A stretch of DNA of 51,875 bases from Nemertoderma westbladi (lineage: Eukaryota > Xenacoelomorpha > Nemertodermatida > Nemertodermatidae), in assembly GCA_032718475.1 (NCBI GenBank), contig JAUCBJ010003666.1:1-51875 (forward strand), in the 5' to 3' direction. Shown in pieces: positions 12,550 to 24,900 of this stretch. Numbering within the stretch: the stretch's first letter is position 1; each line of letters opens with the position of its first letter. The position numbers were made by a program, and so were the translations under genes. The notes under the pieces were generated by a model. That model made no database searches. It was not told the origin of the DNA and saw only the letters and a list, made by a program, of their open reading frames with translations.

Positions 12550-15500
12550 GTTGTACATGCAGTACTGTCGAAACTATTACTGGTTGTACATCCAGGACTG
12601 TCTTAACTATTACTGGTTGTACATGCAGGACTGTCTTAACTATTACTGGTTGTACATGCAGGACTGTCTTAACTATTACTGGTTGTACATGTAGGACTGT
12701 CGAAACTATTACATGTTGTACATGTAGGACTGTCGAAACTATTACAGGTTGTACATGCAGTACTGTCGAAACTATTACTGGTTGTACATCCAGGACTGTC
12801 TTAACTATTACTGGTTGTACATGCAGGACTGTCTTAACTATTACTGGTTGTACATGCAGGACTGTCGAAACTATTACAGGTTGTACATGCAGGACTGTCG
12901 AAACTAATACTGGTTGTACATGCAGGACTGTCTTAACTATTACTGGTTGTACATGCAGGACTGTCTTAACTATTACTGGTTGTACATGCAGGACTGTCTT
13001 AACTATTACTGGTTGTACATGCAGGACTGTCTTAACTATTACTGGTTGTACATGCAGGACTGTCTTAACTATTACTGGTTGTACATGCAGGACTGTCGAA
13101 ACTATTACTGGTTGTACATGCAGGACTGTCGAAACTATTACTGGTTGTACATGCAGGACTGTCGAAACTAATACTGGTTGTACATGCAGGACTGTCTTAA
13201 CTATTACTGGTTGTACATGCAGGACTGTCTTAACTATTACTGGTTGTACATGCAGGACTGTCGAAACTATTACTGGTTGTACATGCAGGACTGTCGAAAC
13301 TAATACTGGTTGTACATGCAGGACTGTCTTAACTATTACTGGTTGTACATGCAGGACTGTCGAAACTAATACTGGTTGTACATGCAGGACTGTCTTAACT
13401 ATTACTGGTTGTACATGCAGGACTGTCTTAACTATTACTGGTTGTACATGCAGGACTGTCGAAACTATTACTGGTTGTACATGCCGGACTGTCGAAACTA
13501 TTACTGGTTGTACATGCAGGACTTTCGAAACTATTACAGGTTGTACATGCCGGACTGTCGAAACTATTACTGGTTGTACATGCCGGACTGTCGAAACTAT
13601 TACAGGCTGTACATGCAGGACTGTCGAAACTATTACTGGTTGTACATGCCGGACTGTCGAAACTATTTCAGGTTGTACATGCAGGACTGTCGAAACTATT
13701 ACAGGCTGTACATGCCGGACTGTCGAAACTATTACAGGTTGTACATGCAGGACTGTCGAAACTATTACAGGCTGTACATGTAGGACTGTCGAAACTATTA
13801 CTGGTTGTACATGCAGGACTGTCTTAACTATTACTGGTTGTACATCCAGGACTATCGAAACTATTACTGGTTGTACATGCAGGACTGTCGAAACTATTAC
13901 TGGTTGTACATCCAGGACTGTCTTAACTATTACTGGTTGTACATGCAGGACTGTCTTAACTATTACTGGTTGTACATGCAGGACTGTCTTAACTATTACT
14001 GGTTGTACATGCAGGACTGTCTTAACTATTACTGGTTGTACATGCAGGACTGTCTTAACTATTACTGGTTGTACATGCAGGACTGTCTTAACTATTACTG
14101 GTTGTACATGCAGGACTGTCGAAACTATTACTGGTTGTACATGCAGGACTTTCGAAACTATTACAGGTTGTACATGCCGGACTGTCGAAACTATTACTGG
14201 TTGTACATGCAGGACTGTCTTAACTATTACTGGTTGTACATGCAGGACTGTCGAAACTATTACAGGTTGTACATGCCGGACTGTCGAAACTATTACAGGC
14301 TGTACATGCAGGACTGTCGAAACTATTACTGGTTGTACATGCAGGACTGTCTTAACTATTACTGGTTGTACATGCAGGACTGTCTTAACTATTACTGGTT
14401 GTACATGCAGGACTGTCGAAACTATTACAGGTTGTACATGCAGTACTGTCGAAACTATTACAGGTTGTACATGCCGGACTGTCGAAACTATTACAGGCTG
14501 TACATGCAGGACTGTCGAAACTATTACTGGTTGTACATGCAGGACTGTCTTAACTATTACTGGTTGTACATGCAGGACTGTCTTAACTATTACTGGTTGT
14601 ACATGCAGGACTGTCGAAACTATTACAGGTTGTACATGCAGTACTGTCGAAACTATTACAGGTTGTACATGCCGGACTGTCGAAACTATTACAGGCTGTA
14701 CATGCAGGACTGTCGAAACTATTACTGGTTGTACATGCAGTACTGTCGAAACTATTACTGGTTGTACATCCAGGACTGTCTTAACTATTACTGGTTGTAC
14801 ATGCAGGACTGTCTTAACTATTACTGGTTGTACATGCAGGACTGTCTTAACTATTACTGGTTGTACATGTAGGACTGTCGAAACTATTACATGTTGTACA
14901 TGTAGGACTGTCGAAACTATTACAGGTTGTACATGCAGTACTGTCGAAACTATTACTGGTTGTACATCCAGGACTGTCTTAACTATTACTGGTTGTACAT
15001 GCAGGACTGTCTTAACTATTACTGGTTGTACATGCAGGACTGTCGAAACTATTACAGGTTGTACATGCAGGACTGTCGAAACTAATACTGGTTGTACATG
15101 CAGGACTGTCTTAACTATTACTGGTTGTACATGCAGGACTGTCTTAACTATTACTGGTTGTACATGCAGGACTGTCTTAACTATTACTGGTTGTACATGC
15201 AGGACTGTCTTAACTATTACTGGTTGTACATGCAGGACTGTCTTAACTATTACTGGTTGTACATGCAGGACTGTCTTAACTATTACTGGTTGTACATGCA
15301 GGACTGTCGAAACTATTACTGGTTGTACATGCAGGACTGTCGAAACTAATACTGGTTGTACATGCAGGACTGTCTTAACTATTACTGGTTGTACATGCAG
15401 GACTGTCTTAACTATTACTGGTTGTACATGCAGGACTGTCGAAACTATTACTGGTTGTACATGCAGGACTGTCGAAACTAATACTGGTTGTACATGCAGG

Positions 15501-16100
15501 ACTGTCTTAACTATTACTGGTTGTACATGCAGGACTGTCGAAACTAATACTGGTTGTACATGCAGGACTGTCTTAACTATTACTGGTTGTACATGCAGGA
15601 CTGTCTTAACTATTACTGGTTGTACATGCAGGACTGTCGAAACTATTACTGGTTGTACATGCCGGACTGTCGAAACTATTACTGGTTGTACATGCAGGAC
15701 TTTCGAAACTATTACAGGTTGTACATGCCGGACTGTCGAAACTATTACTGGTTGTACATGCCGGACTGTCGAAACTATTACAGGCTGTACATGCAGGACT
15801 GTCGAAACTATTACTGGTTGTACATGCCGGACTGTCGAAACTATTTCAGGTTGTACATGCAGGACTGTCGAAACTATTACAGGCTGTACATGCCGGACTG
15901 TCGAAACTATTACAGGTTGTACATGCAGGACTGTCGAAACTATTACAGGCTGTACATGTAGGACTGTCGAAACTATTACTGGTTGTACATGCAGGACTGT
16001 CTTAACTATTACTGGTTGTACATCCAGGACTATCGAAACTATTACTGGTTGTACATGCAGGACTGTCGAAACTATTACTGGTTGTACATGCAGGACTGTC
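12550..16100 (+). repeat. 2,178-bp (66-monomer) tandem segmental duplication
   Basis: Marker variants recur 2,178 bp apart: CTAATACTGG units (12905 and 15083, with later ones in step), GGACTTTCG (13519 and 15697), TATTTCAGG (13668 and 15846) and CATCCAGGACTATCG (13843 and 16021). The two copies differ by a CTTA/CGAA swap within one monomer, so they are nearly identical. The second copy breaks off at about 16.1 kb. Confidence 0.85.
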
Positions 16101-16514
16101 TTAACTATTACTGGTTGTACATCCAGGACTGTCGAAACTATTACAGGCTGTACATGCAGGACTGTCGAAACTATTACTGGTTGTACATGCCGGACTGTCG
16201 AAACTATTTCAGGTTGTACATGCAGGACTTTCGAAACTATTACAGGTTGTACATGCAGGACTGTCGAAACTATTACAGGATGTACATGCAGGACTGTCGA
16301 AACTATTACAGGTTGTACATGCAGGACTTTCGAAACTATTACAGGTTGTACATGCAGGACTGTCTTAACTATTACTGGTTGTACATGCCGGACTGTCGAA
16401 ACTATTACTGGTTGTACATGCAGGACTGTCGAAACTATTACAGGCTGTACATGCAGGACTGTCGAAACTATTACAGGTTATACATGCCGGACTGTCGAAA
16501 CTATTACAGGCTGT

Positions 16515-16519
16515 ACAGT
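16515..16519 (+). repeat. First of about 24 AGTAC insertions (38-bp monomer variant)
   Basis: CTGTACATGCCGG becomes CTGTACAGTACATGCCGG, a 5-bp gain that makes a 38-bp monomer and shifts the frame. Further copies lie near 18315, 18485, 18853, 22558, 23453, 23657, 24189, 24889, then five each in the three related blocks at 27.27-27.89, 29.99-30.61 and 37.04-37.65 kb. The insertion nearly always sits between a GGCTG unit and a CCGG unit. It is absent before 16.5 kb and after 37.7 kb. Confidence 0.85.
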
Positions 16520-17400
16520 ACATGCCGGACTGTCGAAACTATTACAGGCTGTACATGTAGGACTGTCGAAACTATTACTGGTTGTACATGCAGGACTGTC
16601 GAAACTATTACAGGTTGTACATGCAGTACTGTCGAAACTATTACAGGTTATACATGCCGGACTGTCGAAACTATTACAGGCTGTACATGCAGGACTGTCG
16701 AAACTATTACTGGTTGTACATGCAGGACTGTCTTAACTATTACTGGTTGTACATGTAGGACTGTCGAAACTATTACTGGTTGTACATGCAGGACTGTCTT
16801 AACTATTACTGGTTGTACATGCAGGACTGTCGAAACTATTACAGGTTGTACATGCCGGACTGTCGAAACTATTACAGGCTGTACATGCAGGACTGTCGAA
16901 ACTATTACTGGTTGTACATGCAGGACTGTCTTAACTATTACTGGTTGTACATGCAGGACTGTCTTAACTATTACTGGTTGTACATGCAGGACTGTCGAAA
17001 CTATTACAGGTTGTACATGCAGTACTGTCGAAACTATTACAGGTTGTACATGCCGGACTGTCGAAACTATTACAGGCTGTACATGCAGGACTGTCGAAAC
17101 TATTACTGGTTGTACATGCAGGACTGTCTTAACTATTACTGGTTGTACATGCAGGACTGTCTTAACTATTACTGGTTGTACATGCAGGACTGTCGAAACT
17201 ATTACAGGTTGTACATGCAGTACTGTCGAAACTATTACAGGTTGTACATGCCGGACTGTCGAAACTATTACAGGCTGTACATGCAGGACTGTCGAAACTA
17301 TTACTGGTTGTACATGCAGGACTGTCTTAACTATTACTGGTTGTACATGCAGGACTGTCGAAACTATTACTGGTTGTACATGCAGGACTGTCGAAACTAT

Positions 17401-17414
17401 TACAGGTTGTACAT
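17401..17414. repeat. Target-site duplication, left copy (LINE insertion)
   Basis: TACAGGTTGTACAT here is repeated at 18040-18053, exactly bordering the LINE fragment. Since this is satellite sequence, an insertion without duplication would resume at the next monomer position; instead the phase steps back 14 bp. That supports a true target-site duplication. Confidence 0.85.
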
Positions 17415-17460
17415 ACTACTACTACTACTAGGATCGGCATGCTGCATTGCAGCTGCATTT
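17415..17460 (-). other. LINE 3' UTR and trinucleotide tail
   Basis: Read on the minus strand, the stop codon is followed by about 30 bases containing GCAGCTGC and then a (TAG)n-like tail at 17415-17430, which abuts the target-site duplication. A short microsatellite tail in place of poly(A) is known for several LINE clades, such as RTE-like and some CR1/L2-like elements. Confidence 0.75.
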
Positions 17461-18039
17461 TTAAGAATGCTGTGCCGGCTTATCGACAAAATCGCACCGC
17501 CACAACTCCCTATCACCCATGACATTTGCTAGATCATCCGCATCTTCAAGGCCAGTGTCCTTTAAGATGCGTCTCAAGAAAGTCATGGGTTGTCCACCAT
17601 GCTTATTCACTCCATGAGGCTGCCAAAGTACAAGATTATGCACTGGCTGGTCCTCACGGCGAAAGCAATGTCCTGCAAAGCGGAGCCGATTTTGTTCTAG
17701 TGTCAAGCTTGGGGGAACCAATGAGACACCTCCAATGTTATATAGTGTCTGGTTGGAGATGTGTGCATTGTACTTGACACAATGTACCCGGCGTAGCATT
17801 CTTGTGAATGTGCCATCCAGAGATTTGGTGTCCTCAGCAGTTAGAGCCCAGCATGGACTCCCGTAGAGGAGTACTGGAACTACTGCTGCTCTAAATAATC
17901 GGACCTTAAGTTTCCGATTAATTCTAGGTGACTTCCAAATCCTGGAAAGCCTATTCAAGGCTGCCCATGCCTTTCCCTTACGTATTCGAAGGTCCTCACC
18001 TGACTTCCGGATCCATGATCCCAGGTAACAGAAGTCGAC
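17461..18039 (-). pseudogene. 5'-truncated non-LTR retrotransposon: C-terminal end of reverse transcriptase ORF
   Basis: This is the last 192 codons plus TAA of a LINE reverse-transcriptase polyprotein, which would make cDNA by target-primed reverse transcription. From the truncation point the residues show the pattern found just after the RT catalytic core: YLGS at 5-8, a basic stretch ending in IWKSP at 34-38, KVRLF at 45-49, LLYG at 57-60, W64, RMLR at 80-83, then RLRFAGHCFRR at 118-128, LVLW at 136-139, a Gly-rich turn at 143-149, DTGLE at 161-165 and DRELWR at 176-181. The RT active-site aspartates and endonuclease lie in the missing 5' part, so it cannot be autonomous. The retained frame has no stop or frameshift, suggesting recent insertion. 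The open frame runs backwards into satellite because both share a phase; that upstream part is not LINE. The clade is not firmly assignable. Confidence 0.88.
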
Positions 18040-18053
18040 TACAGGTTGTACAT
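18040..18053. repeat. Target-site duplication, right copy (LINE insertion)
   Basis: TACAGGTTGTACAT, identical to 17401-17414. It borders the 5' truncation point of the minus-strand LINE, after which the satellite resumes. Confidence 0.85.
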
Positions 18054-19321
18054 GCAGTACTGTCGAAACTATTACAGGTTGTACATGCCGGACTGTCGAA
18101 ACTATTACAGGCTGTACATGCAGGACTGTCGAAACTATTACTGGTTGTACATGCAGGACTGTCTTAACTATTACTGGTTGTACATGCAGGACTGTCTTAA
18201 CTATTACTGGTTGTACATGCAGGACTGTCGAAACTATTACTGGTTGTACATGCAGGACTGTCGAAACTATTACTGGTTGTACATGCCGGACTGTCGAAAC
18301 TATTACAGGCTGTACAGTACATGCCGGACTGTCGAAACTATTACAGGCTGTACATGCCGGACTGTCGAAACTATTGCAGATTGTACATCCAGGAATGTCG
18401 AAACTATTACAGGTTGTACATGCAGGACTGTCGAAACTATTACAGGTTGTACATGCCGGACTGTCGAAACTATTACAGGCTGTACAGTACATGCCAGACT
18501 GTCGAAACTATTACAGGCTGTACATGCAGGACTGTCGAAACTATTACTGGTTGTACATGCAGGACTGTCGAAACTATTACATGTTGTACATGTAGGACTG
18601 TCGAAACTATTACAGGTTGTACATGCAGTACTGTCGAAACTATTACAGGTTGTACATGCCGGACTGTCGAAACTATTACAGGCTGTACATGCAGGACTGT
18701 CTTAACTATTACTGGTTGTACATCCAGGACTGTCTTAACTATTACTGGTTGTACATGCAGGACTGTCTTAACTATTACTGGTTGTACATGCAGGACTGTC
18801 TTAACTATTACTGGTTGTACATGCCGGACTGTCGAAACTGTTACAGGCTGTACAGTACATGCCGGACTGTCGAAACTATTACAGGCTGTACATGCCGGAC
18901 TGTCGAAACTATTACAGATTGTACATCCAGGAATGTCGAAACTATTACAGGTTGTACATGCAGGACTGTCGAAACTATTACTGGTTGTACATGCAGGACT
19001 GTCTTAACTATTACTGGTTGTACATGCAGGACTGTCTTAACTATTACTGGTTGTACATGCAGTACTGTCGAAACTATTACTGGTTGTACATGCCGGACTG
19101 TCGAAACTATTACTGGTTGTACATGCAGGACTGTCTTAACTATTACTGGTTGTACATGCAGGACTGTCTTAACTATTACTGGTTGTACATGCAGTACTGT
19201 CGAAACTATTACTGGTTGTACATGCCGGACTGTCGAAACTATTACAGGCTGTACATGCAGGTCTGTCTTAACTATTACTGGTTGTACATCCAGGACTGTC
19301 TTAACTATTACTGGTTGTACA

Positions 19322-20809
19322 TGCAGGACTGTCGAAACTATTACAGGCTGTACATGCCGGACTGTCGAAACTATTACAGATTGTACATCCAGGAATGTCG
19401 AAACTATTACAGGTTGTACATGCAGGACTGTCGAAACTATTACTGGTTGTGTACATGCAGGACTGTCTTAACTATTACTGGTTGTACATGCAGGACTGTC
19501 TTAACTATTACTGGTTGTACATGCAGTACTGTCGAAACTATTACAGGCTGTACATGCAGGACTGTCGAAACTATTACTGGTTGTACATGCAGGACTGTCG
19601 AAACTATTACTGGTTGTACATGCAGGACTGTCGAAACTATTACTGGTTGTACATGCAGGACTGTCGAAACTATTACAGGCTGTACATGCAGGACTGTCGA
19701 AACTATTACTGGTTGTACATGCCGGACTGTCTTAACTATTACAGGTTGTACATGCAGGACTGTCTTAACTATTACAGGTTGTACATGCCGGACTGTCGAA
19801 ACTATTACAGGCTGTACATGCAGGACTGTCGAAACTATTACTGGTTGTACATGCAGGACTGTCGAAACTATTACTGGTTGTACATGCAGGACTGTCGAAA
19901 CTATTACAGGCTGTACATGCAGGACTGTCGAAACTATTACTGGTTGTACATGCCGGACTGTCTTAACTATTACTGGTTGTACATGCAGGACTGTCTTAAC
20001 TATTACTGGTTGTACATCCAGGACTGTCTTAACTATTACTGGTTGTACATCCAGGACTGTCTTAACTATTACTGGTTGTACATGCAGGACTGTCGAAACT
20101 ATTACAGGCTGTACATGCCGGACTGTCGAAACTATTACAGATTGTACATCCAGGAATGTCGAAACTATTACAGGTTGTACATGCAGGACTGTCGAAACTA
20201 TTACTGGTTGTGTACATGCAGGACTGTCTTAACTATTACTGGTTGTACATGCAGGACTGTCTTAACTATTACTGGTTGTACATGCAGTACTGTCGAAACT
20301 ATTACAGGCTGTACATGCAGGACTGTCGAAACTATTACTGGTTGTACATGCAGGACTGTCGAAACTATTACTGGTTGTACATGCAGGACTGTCGAAACTA
20401 TTACTGGTTGTACATGCAGGACTGTCGAAACTATTACAGGCTGTACATGCAGGACTGTCGAAACTATTACTGGTTGTACATGCCGGACTGTCTTAACTAT
20501 TACAGGTTGTACATGCAGGACTGTCTTAACTATTACAGGTTGTACATGCCGGACTGTCGAAACTATTACAGGCTGTACATGCAGGACTGTCGAAACTATT
20601 ACTGGTTGTACATGCAGGACTGTCGAAACTATTACTGGTTGTACATGCAGGACTGTCGAAACTATTACAGGCTGTACATGCAGGACTGTCGAAACTATTA
20701 CTGGTTGTACATGCCGGACTGTCTTAACTATTACTGGTTGTACATGCAGGACTGTCTTAACTATTACTGGTTGTACATCCAGGACTGTCTTAACTATTAC
20801 TGGTTGTAC
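19322..20809 (+). repeat. 761-bp tandem duplication carrying a 35-bp monomer
   Basis: Two consecutive blocks, 19322-20082 and 20083-20809, share monomer order at a 761-bp offset (23 x 33 + 2). The extra 2 bp is a GT insertion (GGTTGTGTACATG) at about 19450 and 20211. Each block also holds CATCCAGGAATG about 60 bp earlier. The same block occurs once in array I from 11401. Confidence 0.85.
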
Positions 20810-21990
20810 ATGCAGGACTGTCTTAACTATTACTGGTTGTACATGCAGGACTGTCTTAACTATTACTGGTTGTACATGTAGGACTGTCGAAACTATTACT
20901 GGTTGTACATGCAGGACTGTCGAAACTATTACTGGTTGTACATGCAGGACTGTCGAAACTATTACATGTTGTACATGTAGGACTGTCGAAACTATTACAG
21001 GTTGTACATGCAGTACTGTCGAAACTATTACAGGTTGTACATCCAGGACTGTCTTAACTATTACTGGTTGTACATGCAGGACTGTCTTAATTATTACTGG
21101 TTGTACATGCAGGACTGTCTTAACTATTACTGGTTGTACATGCAGGACTGTCGAAACTATTACTGGTTGTACATGCAGGACTGTCGAAACTATTACATGT
21201 TGTACATGTAGGACTGTCGAAACTATTACAGGTTGTACATGCAGTACTGTCGAAACTATTACTGGTTGTACATCCAGGACTGTCTTAACTATTACTGGTT
21301 GTACATGCAGGACTGTCTTAACTATTACTGGTTGCACATGCAGGACTGTCTTAACTATTACTGGTTGTACATGTAGGACTGTCGAAACTATTACATGTTG
21401 TACATGTAGGACTGTCGAAACTATTACAGGTTGTACATGCAGTACTGTCGAAACTATTACTGGTTGTACATCCAGGACTGTCTTAACTATTACTGGTTGT
21501 ACATGCAGGACTGTCTTAACTATTACTGGTTGTACATGCAGGACTGTCGAAACTATTACAGGTTGTACATGCAGGACTGTCGAAACTAATACTGGTTGTA
21601 CATGCAGGACTGTCTTAACTATTACTGGTTGTACATGCAGGACTGTCTTAACTATTACTGGTTGTACATGCAGGACTGTCTTAACTATTACTGGTTGTAC
21701 ATGCAGGACTGTCGAAACTATTACTGGTTGTACATGCAGGACTGTCGAAACTAATACTGGTTGTACATGCAGGACTGTCTTAACTATTACTGGTTGTACA
21801 TGCAGGACTGTCTTAACTATTACTGGTTGTACATGCAGGACTGTCGAAACTATTACTGGTTGTACATGCAGGACTGTCGAAACTAATACTGGTTGTACAT
21901 GCAGGACTGTCTTAACTATTACTGGTTGTACATGCAGGACTGTCGAAACTAATACTGGTTGTACATGCAGGACTGTCTTAACTATTACTG
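20083..21990 (+). repeat. Duplicate of 11401-13400 (offset 8,682 bp)
   Basis: From CATCCAGGAATG and the GT insertion onwards, monomer order matches 11401 onwards at an offset of 8,682 bp, including a run of CTTA units and the CATG/CAGTACTG units (12320 and 21002). A few monomers are missing here near 21.6-21.8 kb relative to 12.9-13.1 kb. The two copies now lie on opposite sides of the LINE. Confidence 0.8.
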
Positions 21991-24900
21991 GTTGTACATG
22001 CAGGACTGTCTTAACTATTACTGGTTGTACATGCAGGACTGTCTTAACTATTACTGGTTGTACATGCAGGACTGTCTTAACTATTACAGGTTGTACATGC
22101 CGGACCGTCTTAACTATTACAGGTTGTACATGCAGGACTGTCGAAACTATTACTGGTTGTACATGCAGGACTGTCGAAACTATTACATGTTGTACATGTA
22201 GGACTGTCTTAACTATTACTGGTTGAACATGCCGGACTGTCGAAACTATTACTGGTTGTACATGTAGGACTGTCTTAACTATTACTGGTTGTACATGCCG
22301 GACTGTCGAAACTATTACTGGTTGTACATGCAGGACTGTCGAAACTATTACAGATTGTACATCCAGGACTGTCTTAACTATTACTGGTTGTACATGCAGG
22401 ACTGTCTTAACTATTACTGGTTGTACATGCAGGACTGTCTTAACTATTACTGGTTGTACATGCAGGACTGTCTTAACTATTACTGGTTGTACATGCAGGA
22501 CTGTCGAAACTATTACTGGTTGTACATGCCGGACTGTCGAAACTGTTACAGGCTGTACAGTACATGCCGGACTGTCGAAACTATTACAGGCTGTACATGC
22601 CGGACTGTCGAAACTATTACAGGCTGTACATGCCGGACTGTCGAAACTATTACTGGTTGTACATGCAGGACTGTCTTAACTATTACTGGTTGTACATGCC
22701 GGACTGTCTTAACTATTACAGATTGTACATCCAGGAATGTCGAAACTATTACAGGTTGTACATGCAGGACTGTCGAAACTATTACTGGTTGTACATGCAG
22801 GACTGTCTTAACTATTACTGGTTGTACATGCAGGACTGTCTTAACTATTACTGGTTGTACATGCAGGACTGTCGAAACTATTACAGGCTGTACATGCAGG
22901 ACTGTCGAAACTATTACTGGTTGTACATGCAGTACTGTCGAAACTATTACAGGTTGTACATGCCGGACTGTCTAAACTATTACAGGCTGTACATGCAGGA
23001 CTGTCGAAACTATTACTGGTTGTACATGCAGGACTGTCGAAACTATTACTGGTTGTACATGCAGGACTGTCGAAACTATTACTGGTTGTACATGCCGGAC
23101 TGTCGAAACTATTACTGGTTGTACATGCCGGACTGTCGAAACTATTACAGGTTGTACATGCCGGACTGTCTTAACTATTACTGGTTGTACATGTAGGACT
23201 GTCGAAACTATTACAGGCTGTACATGCAGGACTGTCTTAACTATTACAGGTTGTACATGTAGGACTGTCGAAACTATTACAGATTGTACATCCAGGAATG
23301 TCGAAACTATTACAGGTTGTACATGCCGGACTGTCTTAACTATTACTGGTTGTACATGCAGGACTGTCTTAACTATTACTGGTTGTACATGCAGGACTGT
23401 CGAAACTATTACTGCTTGTACATGCCGGACTGTCGAAACTGTTACAGGCTGTACAGTACATGCCGGACTGTCGAAACTATTACAGGCTGTACATGCCGGA
23501 CTGTCGAAACTATTACAGGCTGTACATGCCGGACTGTCGAAACTATTACTGGTTGTACATGCAGGACTGTCTTAACTATTACTGGTTGTACATGCAGGAC
23601 TGTCGAAACTATTACTGGTTGTACATGCCGGACTGTCGAAACTGTTACAGGCTGTACAGTACATGCCGGACTGTCGAAACTATTACAGGCTGTACATGCC
23701 GGACTGTCGAAACTATTACAGGCTGTACATGCCGGACTGTCGAAACTATTACTGGTTGTACATGCCGGACTGTCGAAACTATTACTGGTTGTACATGCCG
23801 GACTGTCGAAACTATTACTGGTTGTACATGCCGGACTGTCGAAACTATTACAGATTGTACATCCAGGAATGTCGAAACTATTACAGGTTGTACATGCCGG
23901 ACTGTCTTAACTATTACTGGTTGTACATGTAGGACTGTCGAAACTATTACAGGCTGTACATGCCGGACTGTCGAAACTATTACAGGCTGTACATGCCGGA
24001 CTGTCGAAACTATTACAGATTGTACATCCAGGAATGTCGAAACTATTACAGGTTGTACATGCCGGACTGTCTTAACTATTACTGGTTGTACATGCAGGAC
24101 TGTCTTAACTATTACTGGTTGTACATGCAGGACTGTCGAAACTATTACTGGTTGTACATGCCGGACTGTCGAAACTGTTACAGGCTGTACAGTACATGCC
24201 GGACTGTCGAAACTATTACAGGCTGTACATGCCGGACTGTCGAAACTATTACATGTTGTACATGCAGGACTGTCGAAACTATTACTGGTTGTACATGCAG
24301 GACTGTCGAAACTATTACTGGTTGTACATGCAGGACTGTCGAAACTATTACAGGTTGTACATGCAGGACTGTCTTAACTATTACTGGTTGTACATGCAGG
24401 ACTGTCGAAACTATTACAGGTTGTACATGCAGGACTGTCTTAACTATTACTAGGTTGTACATGCAGGACTGTCGAAACTATTACAGGTTGTACATGCAGG
24501 ACTGTCGAAACTATTACTGGTTGTACATGCAGGACTGTCTTAACTATTACTGGTTGTACATGCCGGACTGTCGAAACTATTACAGGTTGTACATGCAGGA
24601 CTGTCTTAACTATTACAGGTTGTACATGTAGGACTGTCGAAACTATTACTGGTTGTACATCCAGGACTGTCTTAACTATTACTGGTTGTACATGCCGGAC
24701 TGTCGAAACTATTACAGGTTGTACATGCAGGACTGTCTTAACTATTACTGGTTGTACATGCCGGACTGTCGAAACTATTACTGGTTGTACATGCAGGACT
24801 GTCTTAACTATTACTGGTTGTACATGCAGGACTGTCGAAACTATTACTGGTTGTACATGCCGGACTGTCGAAACTGTTACAGGCTGTACAGTACATGCCG

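Larger units (their letters stand above)
1108..17414 (+). repeat. 33-bp satellite array, part I (about 490 monomers)
   Basis: The monomer, in two halves, is GGACTGTCGAAACTATT (positions 1-17) and ACAGGTTGTACATGTA (18-33). Every copy has the same orientation. Variable sites are 8-11 (CGAA, CTTA, rarely CTAA), 20-22 (AGG, TGG, ATG, AGA), 23 (T/C), 31 (G/C), 32 (T/C) and 33 (A/C), plus 2 (G to T, giving CAGTACTG). From 1108 to about 11340 nearly all units carry CGAA; beyond that CTTA units become abundant. Each unit has a BsrGI/RsaI site (TGTACA), and CGAA units have a TaqI site (TCGA). The 33-bp length keeps all frames open for long stretches (for example 3387-9173 with an 11-residue repeat), so large open frames here are not evidence of genes. 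Confidence 0.98.

Noticed and set aside
1108-17414. CRISPR array
   Set aside because: There are no unique spacers: the units are contiguous 33-bp copies. No cas genes, and the surroundings are eukaryotic transposons.
17526-17777. Plus-strand open frame of 83 codons across the LINE
   Set aside because: It is the antisense shadow of the minus-strand reverse-transcriptase frame and has no recognisable content.
18040-18492. N-terminal extension of the LINE protein
   Set aside because: The open frame continues into satellite only because the satellite lacks stops in that frame; LINE similarity ends at the target-site duplication.
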